Source: Propionivibrio sp.
Lineage (GTDB): Bacteria > Pseudomonadota > Gammaproteobacteria > Burkholderiales > Rhodocyclaceae
NCBI GenBank assembly: GCA_016705685.1
Contig: JADJLB010000002.1
Span: forward strand, 186,001-250,000
Reading direction: 5' to 3'
Length of the DNA: 64,000 nt
Part shown: piece by piece, positions 7,947 to 18,319 of the stretch
Layout of the letters: each line of letters starts with the position of its first letter
How positions within the stretch are numbered: the stretch's first letter is position 1
Program-made: the position numbers and the translations under genes
Notes under the pieces: model-generated
Database searches by the model: none
What the model was told of the DNA's origin: nothing
Seen by the model: the letters and a program-made list of their open reading frames with translations, nothing else

Positions 7947-8465
7947 TTAGCGATACGCCATAAAACGCGAGGGATAACGGTACGTTGCCCAGGCCAGGAA
8001 GACATATTTGACGATTTTGCCGATTCCGACAGCAACCAGCACGCCAAAGGCTGAAGGATCGGCCAGCGAATAGAAGAATAGCGCTGGTGTTTGTGGCATC
8101 GGCGATCCGGCGATTATTATCAGGGCAAAGAGGCCATAATTTTCCATCCAATCAATGGCGAATCGCCAGGTGTCTGTCTCGATGAGCTCAGGATAGTGCG
8201 AGACCACCAGATTCCAGCCGAAGTGATGGAAGAGTTCAACCAGTACGGCCGCCCCCATGCCGCTGGCCAGGCCGCACAACAGACCGAGCACCAGCCAGCG
8301 ACGCGGTGCGATCAGAACGGCAGGAATCAGTACAATTGCAAAGGGAAAGGTAAAAGTCGTAGTCGACACGAAAGCGATGAAGGCGACCACCAGCGGGTAA
8401 TAACGGTGTCGGGCACTCAGATTGAGAATGCGTGCCAGCCAGCGGGGAATGTGCAGCCTCTTCAT
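7947..8465 (-). CDS. VTT (SNARE-associated/DedA-like, YqaA-type) membrane protein
   Basis: This 172-residue protein carries four to five hydrophobic segments and the VTT-domain features GMGAAVLVELFHHFG and a later IIAGSPMPQTPALFFYSLAD with a conserved glycine/proline turn. DedA/VTT proteins affect membrane lipid topology and proton-motive-force homeostasis; the YqaA branch is short, as here. The N-terminal basic stretch (MKRLHIPRWLAR) favours cytoplasmic N-in topology. It is transcribed away from the neighbouring lipoprotein gene. The 226 bases between its end and the transglycosylase start hold no recognisable gene. Confidence 0.75.
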   Translation of the reverse strand: MKRLHIPRWLARILNLSARHRYYPLVVAFIAFVSTTTFTFPFAIVLIPAVLIAPRRWLVLGLLCGLASGMGAAVLVELFHHFGWNLVVSHYPELIETDTWRFAIDWMENYGLFALIIIAGSPMPQTPALFFYSLADPSAFGVLVAVGIGKIVKYVFLAWATYRYPSRFMAYR

Positions 8466-8747
8466 GATGGCATTGACATTGCGCGTGATACGCCGATGCT
8501 TACCGACTCGACGGGCCTCAATCGTGCTGTATCGCTTGACGTTTCACCGCGATTGGGGGCAGATTTTCTGAAGGAAACATTCATGCGCTTCCATGGACAG
8601 TAAGCACGGATACAAAGCATTCGCTATGTCGGGGATTGTAAGCGTTTTGGAGATGAGTGCTCAGTCGGCTTCGGCCGAAAGGTATGTCCTTTCGATCAAT
8701 ATCGCGCATCCGCGCGCGAGTCGATGAACCATAGTGGGGTAAACGGT

Positions 8748-9233
8748 ATGTTGAAACGACTTCTTGCTGGACTGGTCTCTGGGCTGATGGCGGCATTTCT
8801 TCCTGCCTGCGACGGCATCAATCTGCAGAAACTGAAGCCGGGCATTTCGACGGTTCAGGATGTGCGCGAGATCATGGGGCCGCCGAACATGGAATGGAAC
8901 GACGCCGACGGCACGCTGACCTGGGAGTATCCACGCACCCCGGAAGGAATCGTCAATTACATGATCGTTTTTGGTCCCGACAAGGTCTTGCGTGAAGTGC
9001 GCCAGGTGTTGACCGAGGAAAATTTCGGAAAAATTCAGGCCGGCATGAGCAAAGAGGATGTGCGCCGTTTGCTCGGCCAGCCCGCCCACGAATTCTATTT
9101 TTCACTTAAGAAGGAACACGTCTGGGACTGGAAAACCAAGGTGGAATCGGGGATGGACTGGTATTTCAACGTGCATTTCGACGAGTCCTGGCGGGTCCTG
9201 AAGACGAGTGCGAATTTCAGCTCCAAGGGTTGA
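8748..9233 (+). CDS. SmpA/OmlA-like outer-membrane lipoprotein
   Basis: The start at 8748 gives a clear lipoprotein signal ending in the lipobox LPAC (residues about 18-21 of the mature choice); the frame also extends to 8724 without a better signal. The rest of the about 160 residues contains two BamE/SmpA-like motifs, LKPGISTVQDVREIMGPP and IQAGMSKEDVRRLLGQP, each preceding a Trp-rich beta segment. Paired repeats of this kind occur in small lipoproteins related to BamE, but full BamE identity is not claimed. The gene stands alone in front of metH, separated by about 300 bases. Confidence 0.75.
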   Translation: MLKRLLAGLVSGLMAAFLPACDGINLQKLKPGISTVQDVREIMGPPNMEWNDADGTLTWEYPRTPEGIVNYMIVFGPDKVLREVRQVLTEENFGKIQAGMSKEDVRRLLGQPAHEFYFSLKKEHVWDWKTKVESGMDWYFNVHFDESWRVLKTSANFSSKG

Positions 9234-9447
9234 TGGCGTAACAGGAAAGGCCAGTCAGACTCAGCGCCCATCACGGCTCTGGCCCGCGTCCTGGCATTCT
9301 GAAGAAGCGCCTTCGGATTGACAATCGATGGCTTGGCGCGTAGATTTGCGCCCTTGCCCGACGTCGCCAGCGGGTTCGCGCCGATTTGATCTCATTAGAT
9401 TGCGGGCGCGTTAGAAATGCCGCTAAAGCGTGACCGGACACGAAACG

Positions 9448-9481
9448 AAAACCCGTCGAGCTTTGCGCCGACGGGTTTTTT
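9448..9481 (+). terminator. Intrinsic terminator-like hairpin in the metH leader
   Basis: AAAACCCGTCG at 9448-9458 pairs with CGACGGGTTTT at 9469-9479, followed by more T residues. It ends about 50 bases before the metH start codon and 215 bases after the lipoprotein stop. It may end the lipoprotein transcript, or act as an attenuator of metH if the promoter lies upstream. A weak sigma70-like pair (TTGCTT at 9480 and TAACAT at 9503) could start metH after it. The upstream sequence did not match the SAH or cobalamin riboswitch consensus by eye. Confidence 0.7.
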
Positions 9482-9531
9482 GCTTTCCACGACGCATCGC
9501 CATAACATCTGACAAAATTAAGGTAATCAAC

Positions 9532-12500
9532 ATGCAGCCCGACCGTACCGCCGAACTCAAAACCCTGCTCGAACGGCGTATTCTCATCCTGGACGGTGCC
9601 ATGGGCACCATGATTCAGCGCCACGGGTTGAAGGAAGCCGATTATCGTGGCACGCGTTTCGCCGATCACCCGCATGACCTGAAGGGCAACAACGACTTGT
9701 TGCTACTGACGCGGCCGGAAGTCATACGCGGCATCCACGCCGAGTATCTGGCGGCCGGTGCGGACATCCTTGAAACGAACACCTTCAACGCGACGGCGGT
9801 GTCGCAAGCCGACTACAAGCTCGAATCGATCATTTATGAGCTGAACGTCGCCGGCGCCAAGCTCGCGCGCGAAGCGTGCGACGCGTACACGGCAGAGAAC
9901 CCGGCCAAGCCGCGTTTCGTTGCCGGCGTGCTTGGCCCGACCTCGCGCACCGCGTCGATCTCACCCGATGTGAACGATCCTGGCTATCGCAACACCAGCT
10001 TTGACCAGTTGGTTGAAACGTACAGTGAAGCCATTCGCGGTCTGGTCGATGGCGGCGCCGACATTCTGCTGGTGGAAACGATCTTCGATACGCTCAACGC
10101 CAAAGCGGCGCTTTTCTCGATCGAGCAGTTCTTCGAAAAGGCCGGAAGACGCTGGCCGGTCATGATATCCGGCACGATCACCGACGCCTCGGGCCGCACG
10201 CTTTCCGGTCAAACCGCCGAAGCGTTCTGGAATTCGCTCAGCCATATCCGGCCGATATCCTTCGGCCTCAACTGCGCACTTGGCGCCGCCGAATTGCGCC
10301 AGTACGTCGAGGAACTGTCGCGCATCTGTGACTGCTTCATCTCGGCGCACCCGAACGCCGGCCTGCCCAATCCGCTGTCGCCAACCGGTTACGATGAAAC
10401 TCCCGAGCAGTTGGCGGTCGAAATCGTCGACTGGGCGAAGCACGGTTTCGTGAATATCGTCGGCGGTTGCTGCGGCACCTCGCCGGCGCATATTGCCGCC
10501 ATTGCGCAGGGCGTTTCCGAGATAGCGCCGCGGATTGTCCCTGGGGTTGAAAAGAAACTGCGTCTTTCCGGGCTGGAGCCGTTCAACGTTGGCAAGGACT
10601 CACTTTTTGTAAACGTCGGCGAACGCACCAATGTTACCGGCTCGAAGGCCTTTGCCCGGATGATCCTTGAAGGCCGCTTTGACGACGCGCTGGCTGTCGC
10701 ACGGCAACAGGTCGAAAACGGCGCGCAGGTCATCGATATCAATATGGACGAGGCGATGCTCGACTCGAAGGCGGCGATGGATCGCTTCCTCAAGTTGATC
10801 GCTTCCGAGCCGGACATCGCGCGCGCGCCGATCATGATCGACTCGTCGAAATGGGAGGTCATCGAGGCCGGTCTCAAGTGCATCCAGGGCAAGGGCATTG
10901 TCAATTCGATCTCGATGAAGGAGGGCGAAGCGGCCTTCCTGCACCAGGCCCGACTGGCACGCCGTTATGGCGCGGCAGTGATTGTCATGGCTTTCGACGA
11001 AGCCGGGCAGGCCGACACTTACGCGCGCAAGACGGAGATATGCAAACGTGCCTACGACTTGCTGACGGCATTGCCGGAGCAGGGCGGAGCCGGTTTTCCG
11101 CCCGAAGACATCATCTTCGACCCGAACATCTTCGCCATCGCAACCGGCATCGAGGAGCATAACAACTACGCCGTCGATTTCATCGAGGCCTGCCGCTGGA
11201 TTCGTGCCCATTTGCCGTACGCGCAGATTTCCGGTGGCGTTTCCAACGTATCTTTCAGTTTTCGCGGCAACGATGCGGTGCGCGAGGCGATTCACACCGT
11301 ATTTCTTTTTCACGCGGTCCAGGCCGGGTTGTCGATGGGGATCGTCAACGCCGGCATGCTCGGCGTCTATGACGATCTGGATCCGGCGTTGCGCGACAAG
11401 GTCGAGGACGTGGTGCTCAACCGCTGCCCGGAAGCGGGTGAAGCACTGGTCGAATTCGCCCAAAGCGTAAAGGAAGGCCGGGCCAAAGACAGCGGCCCCG
11501 ACCTGTCGTGGCGCGAGCTGTCGGTCGAGGCGCGTCTCTCGCATGCGCTGGTCAAGGGCATTACCGATTTCGTTGTCGCCGACACCGAAGAGTGCCGCGC
11601 GGCGCTCGAAGCGGCCGGCCAGCCGCCGCTGGCGGTGATCGAAGGGCCACTGATGAACGGCATGAATGTTGTCGGCGACCTGTTCGGCGCCGGCAAGATG
11701 TTTTTGCCACAGGTCGTCAAGTCGGCCCGCGTCATGAAACAGGCGGTGGCGCACCTGATTCCCTATGTCGAAGCCGAAAAGCTGCGTACTGGCGCAGCGA
11801 GCAAGGGAAAGATCGTCATTGCCACGGTCAAGGGCGACGTGCATGATATCGGCAAGAACATCGTCGGTGTCGTACTCGGCTGCAACGGCTATGACATCGT
11901 CGATCTCGGTGTGATGGTTTCCTGCGACAAGATACTGCACGCCGCGAAGGAGCACGGCGCGCAGGCCATTGGACTGTCGGGCCTGATCACGCCCTCGCTT
12001 GAGGAAATGAGCCATGTTGCTGCCGAAATGCAGCGCCTTGGATTTTGTGACGGCGACAATGGCGAGGCTATCCCGCTGCTGATCGGTGGCGCAACAACGA
12101 GCCGTGCACATACCGCAATCAAGATCGCGCCGCATTACAACGGACCGGTGGTCTACGTGCCGGATGCGTCGCGTGCCGTCGGTGTCGTCACCAAGCTTCT
12201 TTCCATTGACAACGCGGCTGGTTTCAAGGCCGAAGTCGCCGCCGACTACGAGAAAGTGCGCACCCAGCACGCCCAGAAAAAGGGAGTTCAGCTTGTTTCT
12301 CTGGAAGCCGCGCGCGGCAACCGTTTCGCCTGGAATAGCGACCCCGCCTATCAACCCTTTGCGCCGATCAAACCCGGCTTGCATGTGCTGCGCAATATCG
12401 ATCTGGCAACACTGGCGGAATACATCGATTGGGGTCCGTTTTTCCAGACCTGGGATCTGGCCGGCGCCTATCCCAAGATTCTCGACGACTCGGTCGTTGG

Positions 12501-13281
12501 AGAGACCGCGCGTTCCGTGTTCGCCGACGGGCAGGCCATGCTGCAAAAGGTCATTGCCGAACAACACAGCAACCCGTGGATCACCGCCAATGCCGTCTTC
12601 GGCCTTTACCCCGCCAACGCAGTGGGTGACGACATCGAACTCTACGCCGATGAATCGCGTAGTGAAGAACTGATGACCTGGCACAACCTGCGACAGCAGC
12701 ACGAGCGCCCGTCCGGCAAGCCACATCAATGTCTCAGCGACTTCATCGCTGAGCGGGCTGATAGCGGCGGCACGGACGACTGGATCGGTGTCTTTGCCGT
12801 CACCGCCGGGCTGGGTATCGAGAAGAAGCTCGCTGAATACGAAGCAGCGCACGACGACTATCACGCAATCATGCTCAAATCGCTGGCCGACCGTTTGGCC
12901 GAGGCCTGCGCCGAGTGGCTGCATGCGCAGGTTCGACGCGACTACTGGGGATACGCCGCGAACGAGTCGCTCGACAACGACGCACTTATTCGCGAGCAAT
13001 ACAAGGGCATTCGTCCGGCACCGGGTTACCCGGCCTGCCCCGACCATACGGCCAAGGGGGCGTTGTTCGAACTTCTCGACGCCCCGGCCAACGCCGGCAT
13101 GGGTATCACCGAATCCTTTGCCATGACCCCGGCAGCGGCAGTTTCCGGCTTCTATCTGGCGCACCCGCAGGCGCAGTATTTTGCCGTCAGCAAAATTGGT
13201 CGAGACCAGCTGGAGGATTGGGCACAGCGCGCTGGTTTTTCGTTGGCCGAAGCCGAGCGTTGGCTGGCGCCACTATTATGA
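9532..13281 (+). CDS. metH: Cobalamin-dependent methionine synthase
   Basis: This 1249-residue enzyme transfers the methyl group of 5-methyl-THF to homocysteine through methylcobalamin. Domains in order: homocysteine/zinc barrel ([10 protein letters not shown], residues 18-27; zinc Cys in NCALGA and [10 protein letters not shown]), pterin-binding domain ([14 protein letters not shown], about 360), cap, B12 domain with DVHDIGKN (DxHxxG, His lower ligand, about 768), and the C-terminal reactivation domain that binds S-adenosylmethionine ([13 protein letters not shown]). All modules of the E. coli enzyme are present at normal length. The ATG at 9532 follows AAGGT; an upstream open extension crosses the terminator-like hairpin and is rejected. 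Confidence 0.97.
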   Translation: MQPDRTAELKTLLERRILILDGAMGTMIQRHGLKEADYRGTRFADHPHDLKGNNDLLLLTRPEVIRGIHAEYLAAGADILETNTFNATAVSQADYKLESIIYELNVAGAKLAREACDAYTAENPAKPRFVAGVLGPTSRTASISPDVNDPGYRNTSFDQLVETYSEAIRGLVDGGADILLVETIFDTLNAKAALFSIEQFFEKAGRRWPVMISGTITDASGRTLSGQTAEAFWNSLSHIRPISFGLNCALGAAELRQYVEELSRICDCFISAHPNAGLPNPLSPTGYDETPEQLAVEIVDWAKHGFVNIVGGCCGTSPAHIAAIAQGVSEIAPRIVPGVEKKLRLSGLEPFNVGKDSLFVNVGERTNVTGSKAFARMILEGRFDDALAVARQQVENGAQVIDINMDEAMLDSKAAMDRFLKLIASEPDIARAPIMIDSSKWEVIEAGLKCIQGKGIVNSISMKEGEAAFLHQARLARRYGAAVIVMAFDEAGQADTYARKTEICKRAYDLLTALPEQGGAGFPPEDIIFDPNIFAIATGIEEHNNYAVDFIEACRWIRAHLPYAQISGGVSNVSFSFRGNDAVREAIHTVFLFHAVQAGLSMGIVNAGMLGVYDDLDPALRDKVEDVVLNRCPEAGEALVEFAQSVKEGRAKDSGPDLSWRELSVEARLSHALVKGITDFVVADTEECRAALEAAGQPPLAVIEGPLMNGMNVVGDLFGAGKMFLPQVVKSARVMKQAVAHLIPYVEAEKLRTGAASKGKIVIATVKGDVHDIGKNIVGVVLGCNGYDIVDLGVMVSCDKILHAAKEHGAQAIGLSGLITPSLEEMSHVAAEMQRLGFCDGDNGEAIPLLIGGATTSRAHTAIKIAPHYNGPVVYVPDASRAVGVVTKLLSIDNAAGFKAEVAADYEKVRTQHAQKKGVQLVSLEAARGNRFAWNSDPAYQPFAPIKPGLHVLRNIDLATLAEYIDWGPFFQTWDLAGAYPKILDDSVVGETARSVFADGQAMLQKVIAEQHSNPWITANAVFGLYPANAVGDDIELYADESRSEELMTWHNLRQQHERPSGKPHQCLSDFIAERADSGGTDDWIGVFAVTAGLGIEKKLAEYEAAHDDYHAIMLKSLADRLAEACAEWLHAQVRRDYWGYAANESLDNDALIREQYKGIRPAPGYPACPDHTAKGALFELLDAPANAGMGITESFAMTPAAAVSGFYLAHPQAQYFAVSKIGRDQLEDWAQRAGFSLAEAERWLAPLL

Positions 13282-13298
13282 GATCAGCCAGATATTGC

Positions 13299-14135
13299 TC
13301 AAGAAACAAAGCCGCCCTGATGGGGGTTGATCGCGTATCGGCCATTCCCGAGAAATGACAGCCAGCCTCTGTCCCTAAGTATTTGAAGCTGCTGCCGAAC
13401 TTTGGCTTTTATGTAGCTGATTGTCGAGGGAAACAGTCGACCAGTTCCTTCTCGGCATTGCTGACATCTGGCAGATCGAAAAGCTTCGTATTCATTGTCG
13501 AAACGATCCCAAATGGTAACGGCCAGCCAGCAAAGTTCTTGAAACAGGTTTCCATCCTCCAGGAAAGCCGTACTTTCTTTGTCACGAATATTTCGTCCTT
13601 TCGATCTGCCAGGGCAAAGTTCTGCTTATCAAACAATTCGACGCCTTCCGGGGAAATTCGCCGATCTGGGCGGTGATCTTACAGCCCTGCCATCCAGCTC
13701 GCCGACAATGTTCTCCCAAGGGTTTTCTGGGGATGATTATTTCTTCGATCAGAAACCTGTTGGGAATCGCCACCACGCTTCTCGTCACATAATCCTCGGT
13801 GTAGCCCAGCAGAATCAGATTGGTGTCTCGCCCGGACCTTATTCTGGAGAGCATGGAGGCATATGCCCCATCAGGGACCGTTGGACCAAATGCCCCTCTT
13901 TTGCTTTTTAGCTCAAATCCCTGAGCACAAGTCCTGCATAGAAAATCCAATGCCCTTGTGTTATTCGGCATGCGTTGCAACGCGTCCGAGCACTGGGGGC
14001 ATTTGAAGTTTTTTCAATCCAGCTTTCACTAAAGACTCTGGCGCGTTGCGTTGCACTCTTATATTGACTGAGGACATTCATGGGAAGACGTTCTTCACAT
14101 ACCTCTGGGTAGCTGGAGATGATGGTAGAAAACAT
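13299..14135 (-). pseudogene. Frameshifted DpnI-type restriction endonuclease gene
   Basis: Reading the minus strand across three frames reconstructs a nearly full-length relative of DpnI, the methyl-directed (GmATC) type IIM endonuclease. Matching segments are QYKSATQRARVFSESWIE, a CPQC zinc motif, FELKSKRGAFGPTVPDGAYA (the DpnI FELKSK catalytic block), RKPLGEHCRRAGWQGC, and finally IKAKVRQQLQILRD near 13390. Frame breaks fall at about 14010 (A-run in the minus strand), about 13645 and about 13440. The family is recognised from memory of DpnI. The breaks leave no intact ORF, so the gene is inactive as sequenced. No Dam methylase gene is nearby. The start may be 14135 or 14081. Confidence 0.82.
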
Positions 14136-14247
14136 GATTGAACCGACGAATCGAATCGCTGTGCACAGTCGCTACATGGCTAATTGGGATAATAGCGCCA
14201 AAGCCTAAAATATGTTTCTCCGCACCAAAATCGACGAAAATCGGGGT

Positions 14248-15273
14248 ATGCATAACTGCCTTACCGATATCGACCTTTTCCCGTTTAACACCCTTGCCCT
14301 ACCTGGTCGGGCTGCGCGCTACCTGCGGGTTACGGAGGCGAAGCAGCTGGCCGATTCAGCATTGGGCGATAGATATCGTTTCATTCTCGGTGGCGGCAGC
14401 AATCTGGTTCTGACCGACGACTTCGACGGTCTTGTGCTGCACATGGCGATATCGGGCCGCGAACTGGCGGGCGAGGATGCCGATGCCTGGTACGTGCGCG
14501 CCGGTGCCGGCGAAAACTGGCACGACTTTGTGCAATGGACGCTGGCGCAGGGTTGGCCGGGGCTGGAGAATCTGTCGCTGATTCCCGGTACGGTCGGCGC
14601 AGCGCCGATCCAGAACATCGGCGCATACGGGCTTGAACTGGCTGAACGCTTTCATTCGCTGGTCGCTTTGGACATGCACAGTGGCGAGGCTGTGCGCTTT
14701 GACGGTAAGGCTTGCCGTTTCGGCTATCGCGACAGTGTGTTCAAGCAGGAAGGTTGGCATCTTGAAGGCCGCTTCGCGATTACCGAAGTGACTTTCCGTC
14801 TGCCCAAGGCCTGGCAGGCGCTCACCCGCTACAGGGATGTTGCCGACGAACTTGCGTCACGAAATATCGTCGACCCTGATGCACAGCAAGTGGCCGCAGC
14901 CGTTGTTGCCATCCGCCAGCGCAAGCTGCCCGACCCGGCGCTGATTCCCAATGCCGGCAGCTTCTTTCATAACCCGGTAGTCGACGTTGTGATTGCTGAT
15001 CGGCTTTTGGCCGCTCACCCCGGCATGCCGTGTTATCCGCAAACCGATGGCCGCCGCAAGCTTGCTGCCGGCTGGCTGATCGAACAGGCCGGCTGGAAGG
15101 GCAGATATCTCGGCCCGGTTGGCATGTACGAGAAACAGGCGCTGGTGCTGGTCAATCGGGGTGGCGGAACAGCGGCCGATGTGGCGAAGCTCATGCAGGC
15201 GGTACAACGCGATGTGCGCGAGAAGTTTGGCGTTGAGTTGACCCCTGAGCCGATCATTCTCGGTGCTCATTAG
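14248..15273 (+). CDS. murB: UDP-N-acetylenolpyruvoylglucosamine reductase
   Basis: MurB reduces UDP-GlcNAc-enolpyruvate to UDP-MurNAc with NADPH and FAD in cytoplasmic peptidoglycan synthesis. FAD-binding signatures are [12 protein letters not shown] (residues about 50-61) and [27 protein letters not shown] marks the type I (E. coli-like) form, and NAGSFFHNP precedes the catalytic C-terminal part. The ATG at 14248 is preferred because it gives the family N-terminus; an in-frame ATG at 14212 would add twelve residues. The gene is flanked by the DpnI remnant and by the convergent pel operon rather than by other mur genes. Confidence 0.94.
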   Translation: MHNCLTDIDLFPFNTLALPGRAARYLRVTEAKQLADSALGDRYRFILGGGSNLVLTDDFDGLVLHMAISGRELAGEDADAWYVRAGAGENWHDFVQWTLAQGWPGLENLSLIPGTVGAAPIQNIGAYGLELAERFHSLVALDMHSGEAVRFDGKACRFGYRDSVFKQEGWHLEGRFAITEVTFRLPKAWQALTRYRDVADELASRNIVDPDAQQVAAAVVAIRQRKLPDPALIPNAGSFFHNPVVDVVIADRLLAAHPGMPCYPQTDGRRKLAAGWLIEQAGWKGRYLGPVGMYEKQALVLVNRGGGTAADVAKLMQAVQRDVREKFGVELTPEPIILGAH

Positions 15274-15419
15274 TCGCCAAATGGGTCGACAAACAGGGAA
15301 TCTCCTTGCCCAATGACGATTGGATGTTGCATGAAGAAAGACGGTCGTTCATTTGACCGCAAGATGCCGGAAGAAATTCGGCTGATGGGGTCGCGCGCTG
15401 CCAAATAGCCCCAACCCGG

Positions 15420-16790
15420 CTATTGCAACATGAAGGTTTCGTACTCCAGTCGGCCCAGGCGGCGGTCGAGAAGGGCCAGCGCGGTGGCCAGGGTAACGAG
15501 CACTGAGAGGGCGAAGCCGTAGCCATAGAGCGCGGCACCCCACCATAGCGATACTCCGGTGAGCAGGATGTTGAGCAGCAGGAATTCGCTACAGAGCAGC
15601 AGAATGATGCGGCGCTGATCGAGATAGAAAAATACGTTGAGCACCGACAGCAGCACGACCTGCAGGCTGGCTCCGATGACCTGAACGTAGAGCAACGGCA
15701 GATAGAGCTCGGAAATATCGAGCGCCTGCAGCAAGAGCGGCCCGGCGACGAAAGTGACGAGCACGGCGAGCGTCTGGATCTTGCCGATTTCAGCCATCCC
15801 CTGCTTGATCGAGTAGACCATTTCGTCGCGCATGTCCTCGATGTATTCCAGCGAGCCGCCGCTGCGTACGGCATCGTAGAACTTGTCGTAGTACTCGACG
15901 AAATCGGTTTCGATTCGCACCATGAATACGGCCATGCCGGGGATGATCGACAGGTAGGCGAGGAAGACCGGCAGGTCGTAGATGATCGAAGCGCGCAGGG
16001 CGCCGATGATCGGTTCCGAGGTATCCGGGAAAAACCAGAACATGAACTTGTCGACCCAGATGCCGAGGTTGTAGAGCAGACCGATGGCGAGCAGGCTGGA
16101 AAACATCGCTCCGCGCTTGGCGAAGTCGAAAGCAATCAGTTCCTGCGGACGGAACTCGCGGATGGTCAATACCCACATGCCACCGAGCAGGACACTGTGA
16201 CCGATGACGAATCCGGCCATCAGTCCTTCCAGCCCAAGCGGGCGCAGCAGCAGCGCCAGCGTTACTGTGATGGCATAACCGATGGCGAACAGTGCGACGA
16301 TTGCCTTGTAGCGCTTCATCCCCGACAGAAAGATGGTCACGATCCAGATTGCGCACATCAACACGAATGCGGCGAGCATCAGGATGCGATAGACGACCCC
16401 TGTTCCGGGGAGCAGCACGAACAGTCCGATGATGCCGACAACCGAGGCGATGAGGATGACCAGCAGCAGCACCCCGTTGAGGTTCGGCGAGACGACTTCG
16501 TCCTTGTCTTCGAACAGGCGATCGGAGACGAAGCGCGTGAAGCCCAGTTGCAAACCGCCGCTCAGGATCAGACTGGTGGCGATCAGGTAGGTCACCGATG
16601 TCTGGAACTGCGTCACCAGGAACGATGGCACGACTACCGTGCTGCTCAACAGGCCGATGATCAGGATGCCGAGGATGGACAGCACCCAGGGGCCCGAGCC
16701 GATGATGCCGGCGAAGGTGTAGGCCTGCAGCAGGCCGACCAGCGTGTCCTTCTTCAGCAGCTTGCGCAGCTCGAAGCCGATGCCGGCCAT
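15420..16790 (-). CDS. pelG: Pel polysaccharide inner-membrane transporter PelG
   Basis: This 456-residue polytopic protein (about twelve hydrophobic segments) is of the Wzx-like/MOP flippase class. PelG works with PelD, PelE and PelF to move growing Pel polymer across the inner membrane. The N-terminal MAGIGFELRKLL and IIGSGPWVLSILGI are characteristic of PelG. It is the last gene of the pel operon, and its ATG shares a base with the pelF stop codon (TGATG), implying coupling. Family membership is secure from both sequence and synteny. Confidence 0.93.
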   Translation of the reverse strand: MAGIGFELRKLLKKDTLVGLLQAYTFAGIIGSGPWVLSILGILIIGLLSSTVVVPSFLVTQFQTSVTYLIATSLILSGGLQLGFTRFVSDRLFEDKDEVVSPNLNGVLLLVILIASVVGIIGLFVLLPGTGVVYRILMLAAFVLMCAIWIVTIFLSGMKRYKAIVALFAIGYAITVTLALLLRPLGLEGLMAGFVIGHSVLLGGMWVLTIREFRPQELIAFDFAKRGAMFSSLLAIGLLYNLGIWVDKFMFWFFPDTSEPIIGALRASIIYDLPVFLAYLSIIPGMAVFMVRIETDFVEYYDKFYDAVRSGGSLEYIEDMRDEMVYSIKQGMAEIGKIQTLAVLVTFVAGPLLLQALDISELYLPLLYVQVIGASLQVVLLSVLNVFFYLDQRRIILLLCSEFLLLNILLTGVSLWWGAALYGYGFALSVLVTLATALALLDRRLGRLEYETFMLQ

Positions 16791-18319
16791 CAGTCCGCCC
16801 CTCCTGCCGCCAGCGCCCGCTCATAGACGCGGCGATAGGCGCCGAACATGAGGTCGTCGGTGTAATAGCGTTCGACACGGGCGATCCCGGCCCGGCTCGC
16901 GGCGGCCCAGGCCTCGTGGTTGCCGAGCAGTTCAAGCGCTGCGTCGGCCAGCGCCTGCGGGTCGGCGATATTGACGACCGCGCCGGAAACACCGAGGTCG
17001 CGGTCGTCGTCGTCCAGCCCTTCGATCAGTTGCCGACATGAACCGACGTCCGTGGAGACGGTGGGAACGCCGGCGGCATAGCCCTCAAGGATGACCAGCG
17101 GCAGCGCTTCGCTGATCGACGAGAGAATGGTCAGGCCGATCTTCGGCATCAGGTTCTCGATCTTCTGGAAACCGAGGAACTTCACCTTGTCTTCAAGGCC
17201 CAGGCTGGCAACGAGATTGCGACATTCCTCGGCGTAGGCGGGGTCTTCGTCCTCCGGCCCGGCGATCCAGCCTTCTGCCGCCGGCATCTGGTTCGCCACC
17301 CGGCGCATGGCCCGGATGAAGGTTTTCACATCCTTGATCGGCACCACGCGCCCGATCAGGCACAGGACCGGCGGCGGCGCTTCGGGCCGTAGTGCGCGCA
17401 GGGGTGCGAACCGCTGCAGGCTGATCCCGTTGGGGACATTGAACGTTCGTTCTGCCAGTGCGCCGTCGGCAATCTGGCGCAGCCGGTTGGTTTCGTAAAG
17501 CGCGATGATCGGATCGGCCGAGTCGTAGCAGAGTCGTCCCAGCCATTCGAAGAAGCGGATCCACATCTGGCGAAAGTAGGAGAGTTCGGTCGGGTCGCGC
17601 TGAAAGATGTTCCGGTTGTCGCGAATCCACTCGCTCTTGAACAGGTCGATCTTCCGTTCCTTGGTGTAGATGCCATGCTCCGAGAGGATCAGCGGCCGTT
17701 GGCGCGTCTGCCGGAGCATGGCGCCAAGCAGCCCGGCATAGCCCGTGGAGACCGAGTGAAACGCTTTCACGGGAATCAGGTTGTGGGCGATGCGTGCGAG
17801 CGTCCAGACCGGAGCATGCATCATGCGTACGGTCCAGAAGAAATCGACGAAAGAGGGGTCGGTGCAGTTCTTGCGATAGCGGTCGGCGATGATGCGCCAG
17901 GCCTCCTCGCTATGCAGGAAATCATCTTCCGGCAGTCGGCCGCCGGGCATCAGGTCGCGGATGATTTCGCTGAACGCAGCGCAGGCGCCAGCCGGTGCGG
18001 TTTCTCGCAGGAAGCCGTCGTGCAGTCTGTCGGAAAGCGCGAAGGCATCTGCGGCACCCGGCCGCGGTTTCGGCTTTTCACTCTGACCGACGAAGTCATA
18101 CAGGTAGTGCGCCTCCAGATGAACGACGTTTTTCGGCAGGGCGTATTTCATGTCGCCGTAGTCTTCCCGGCGGCTGCCGATGAACACGATCGCAAAGCGC
18201 AGTTCCGGAAAGGCCAGGATGATCTGGTTGACCCAGCTCGATACGCCGCCGCTGACATACGGGAAGGTTCCCTCAAGAAGGAGCGCGATGTCGGCCTCGC
18301 GAGCCTGGGGGAACGTCAT
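16790..18319 (-). CDS. pelF: Pel glycosyltransferase PelF
   Basis: This 509-residue cytoplasmic GT4-family glycosyltransferase is expected to polymerise Pel from nucleotide-sugar donors. The N-terminal acceptor domain begins ADIALLLEGTFPYVSGGVSSW, a PelF hallmark. The C-terminal domain holds the EALPLVILE segment (EX7E donor-site motif, about residue 405), followed by GVPTVSTDVGSCRQLIEG. The start overlaps the pelE stop by four bases. Donor specificity is taken from studied PelF proteins and is not visible in the sequence itself. Confidence 0.94.
   Translation of the reverse strand: MTFPQAREADIALLLEGTFPYVSGGVSSWVNQIILAFPELRFAIVFIGSRREDYGDMKYALPKNVVHLEAHYLYDFVGQSEKPKPRPGAADAFALSDRLHDGFLRETAPAGACAAFSEIIRDLMPGGRLPEDDFLHSEEAWRIIADRYRKNCTDPSFVDFFWTVRMMHAPVWTLARIAHNLIPVKAFHSVSTGYAGLLGAMLRQTRQRPLILSEHGIYTKERKIDLFKSEWIRDNRNIFQRDPTELSYFRQMWIRFFEWLGRLCYDSADPIIALYETNRLRQIADGALAERTFNVPNGISLQRFAPLRALRPEAPPPVLCLIGRVVPIKDVKTFIRAMRRVANQMPAAEGWIAGPEDEDPAYAEECRNLVASLGLEDKVKFLGFQKIENLMPKIGLTILSSISEALPLVILEGYAAGVPTVSTDVGSCRQLIEGLDDDDRDLGVSGAVVNIADPQALADAALELLGNHEAWAAASRAGIARVERYYTDDLMFGAYRRVYERALAAGGAD

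Noticed and set aside
9234-9447. Possible SAH or cobalamin riboswitch in front of metH
   Set aside because: Conserved core segments of either class could not be found by eye.
10600-13164. 854-codon minus-strand ORF opposite metH
   Set aside because: Antisense shadow of a complete metH; no family similarity.
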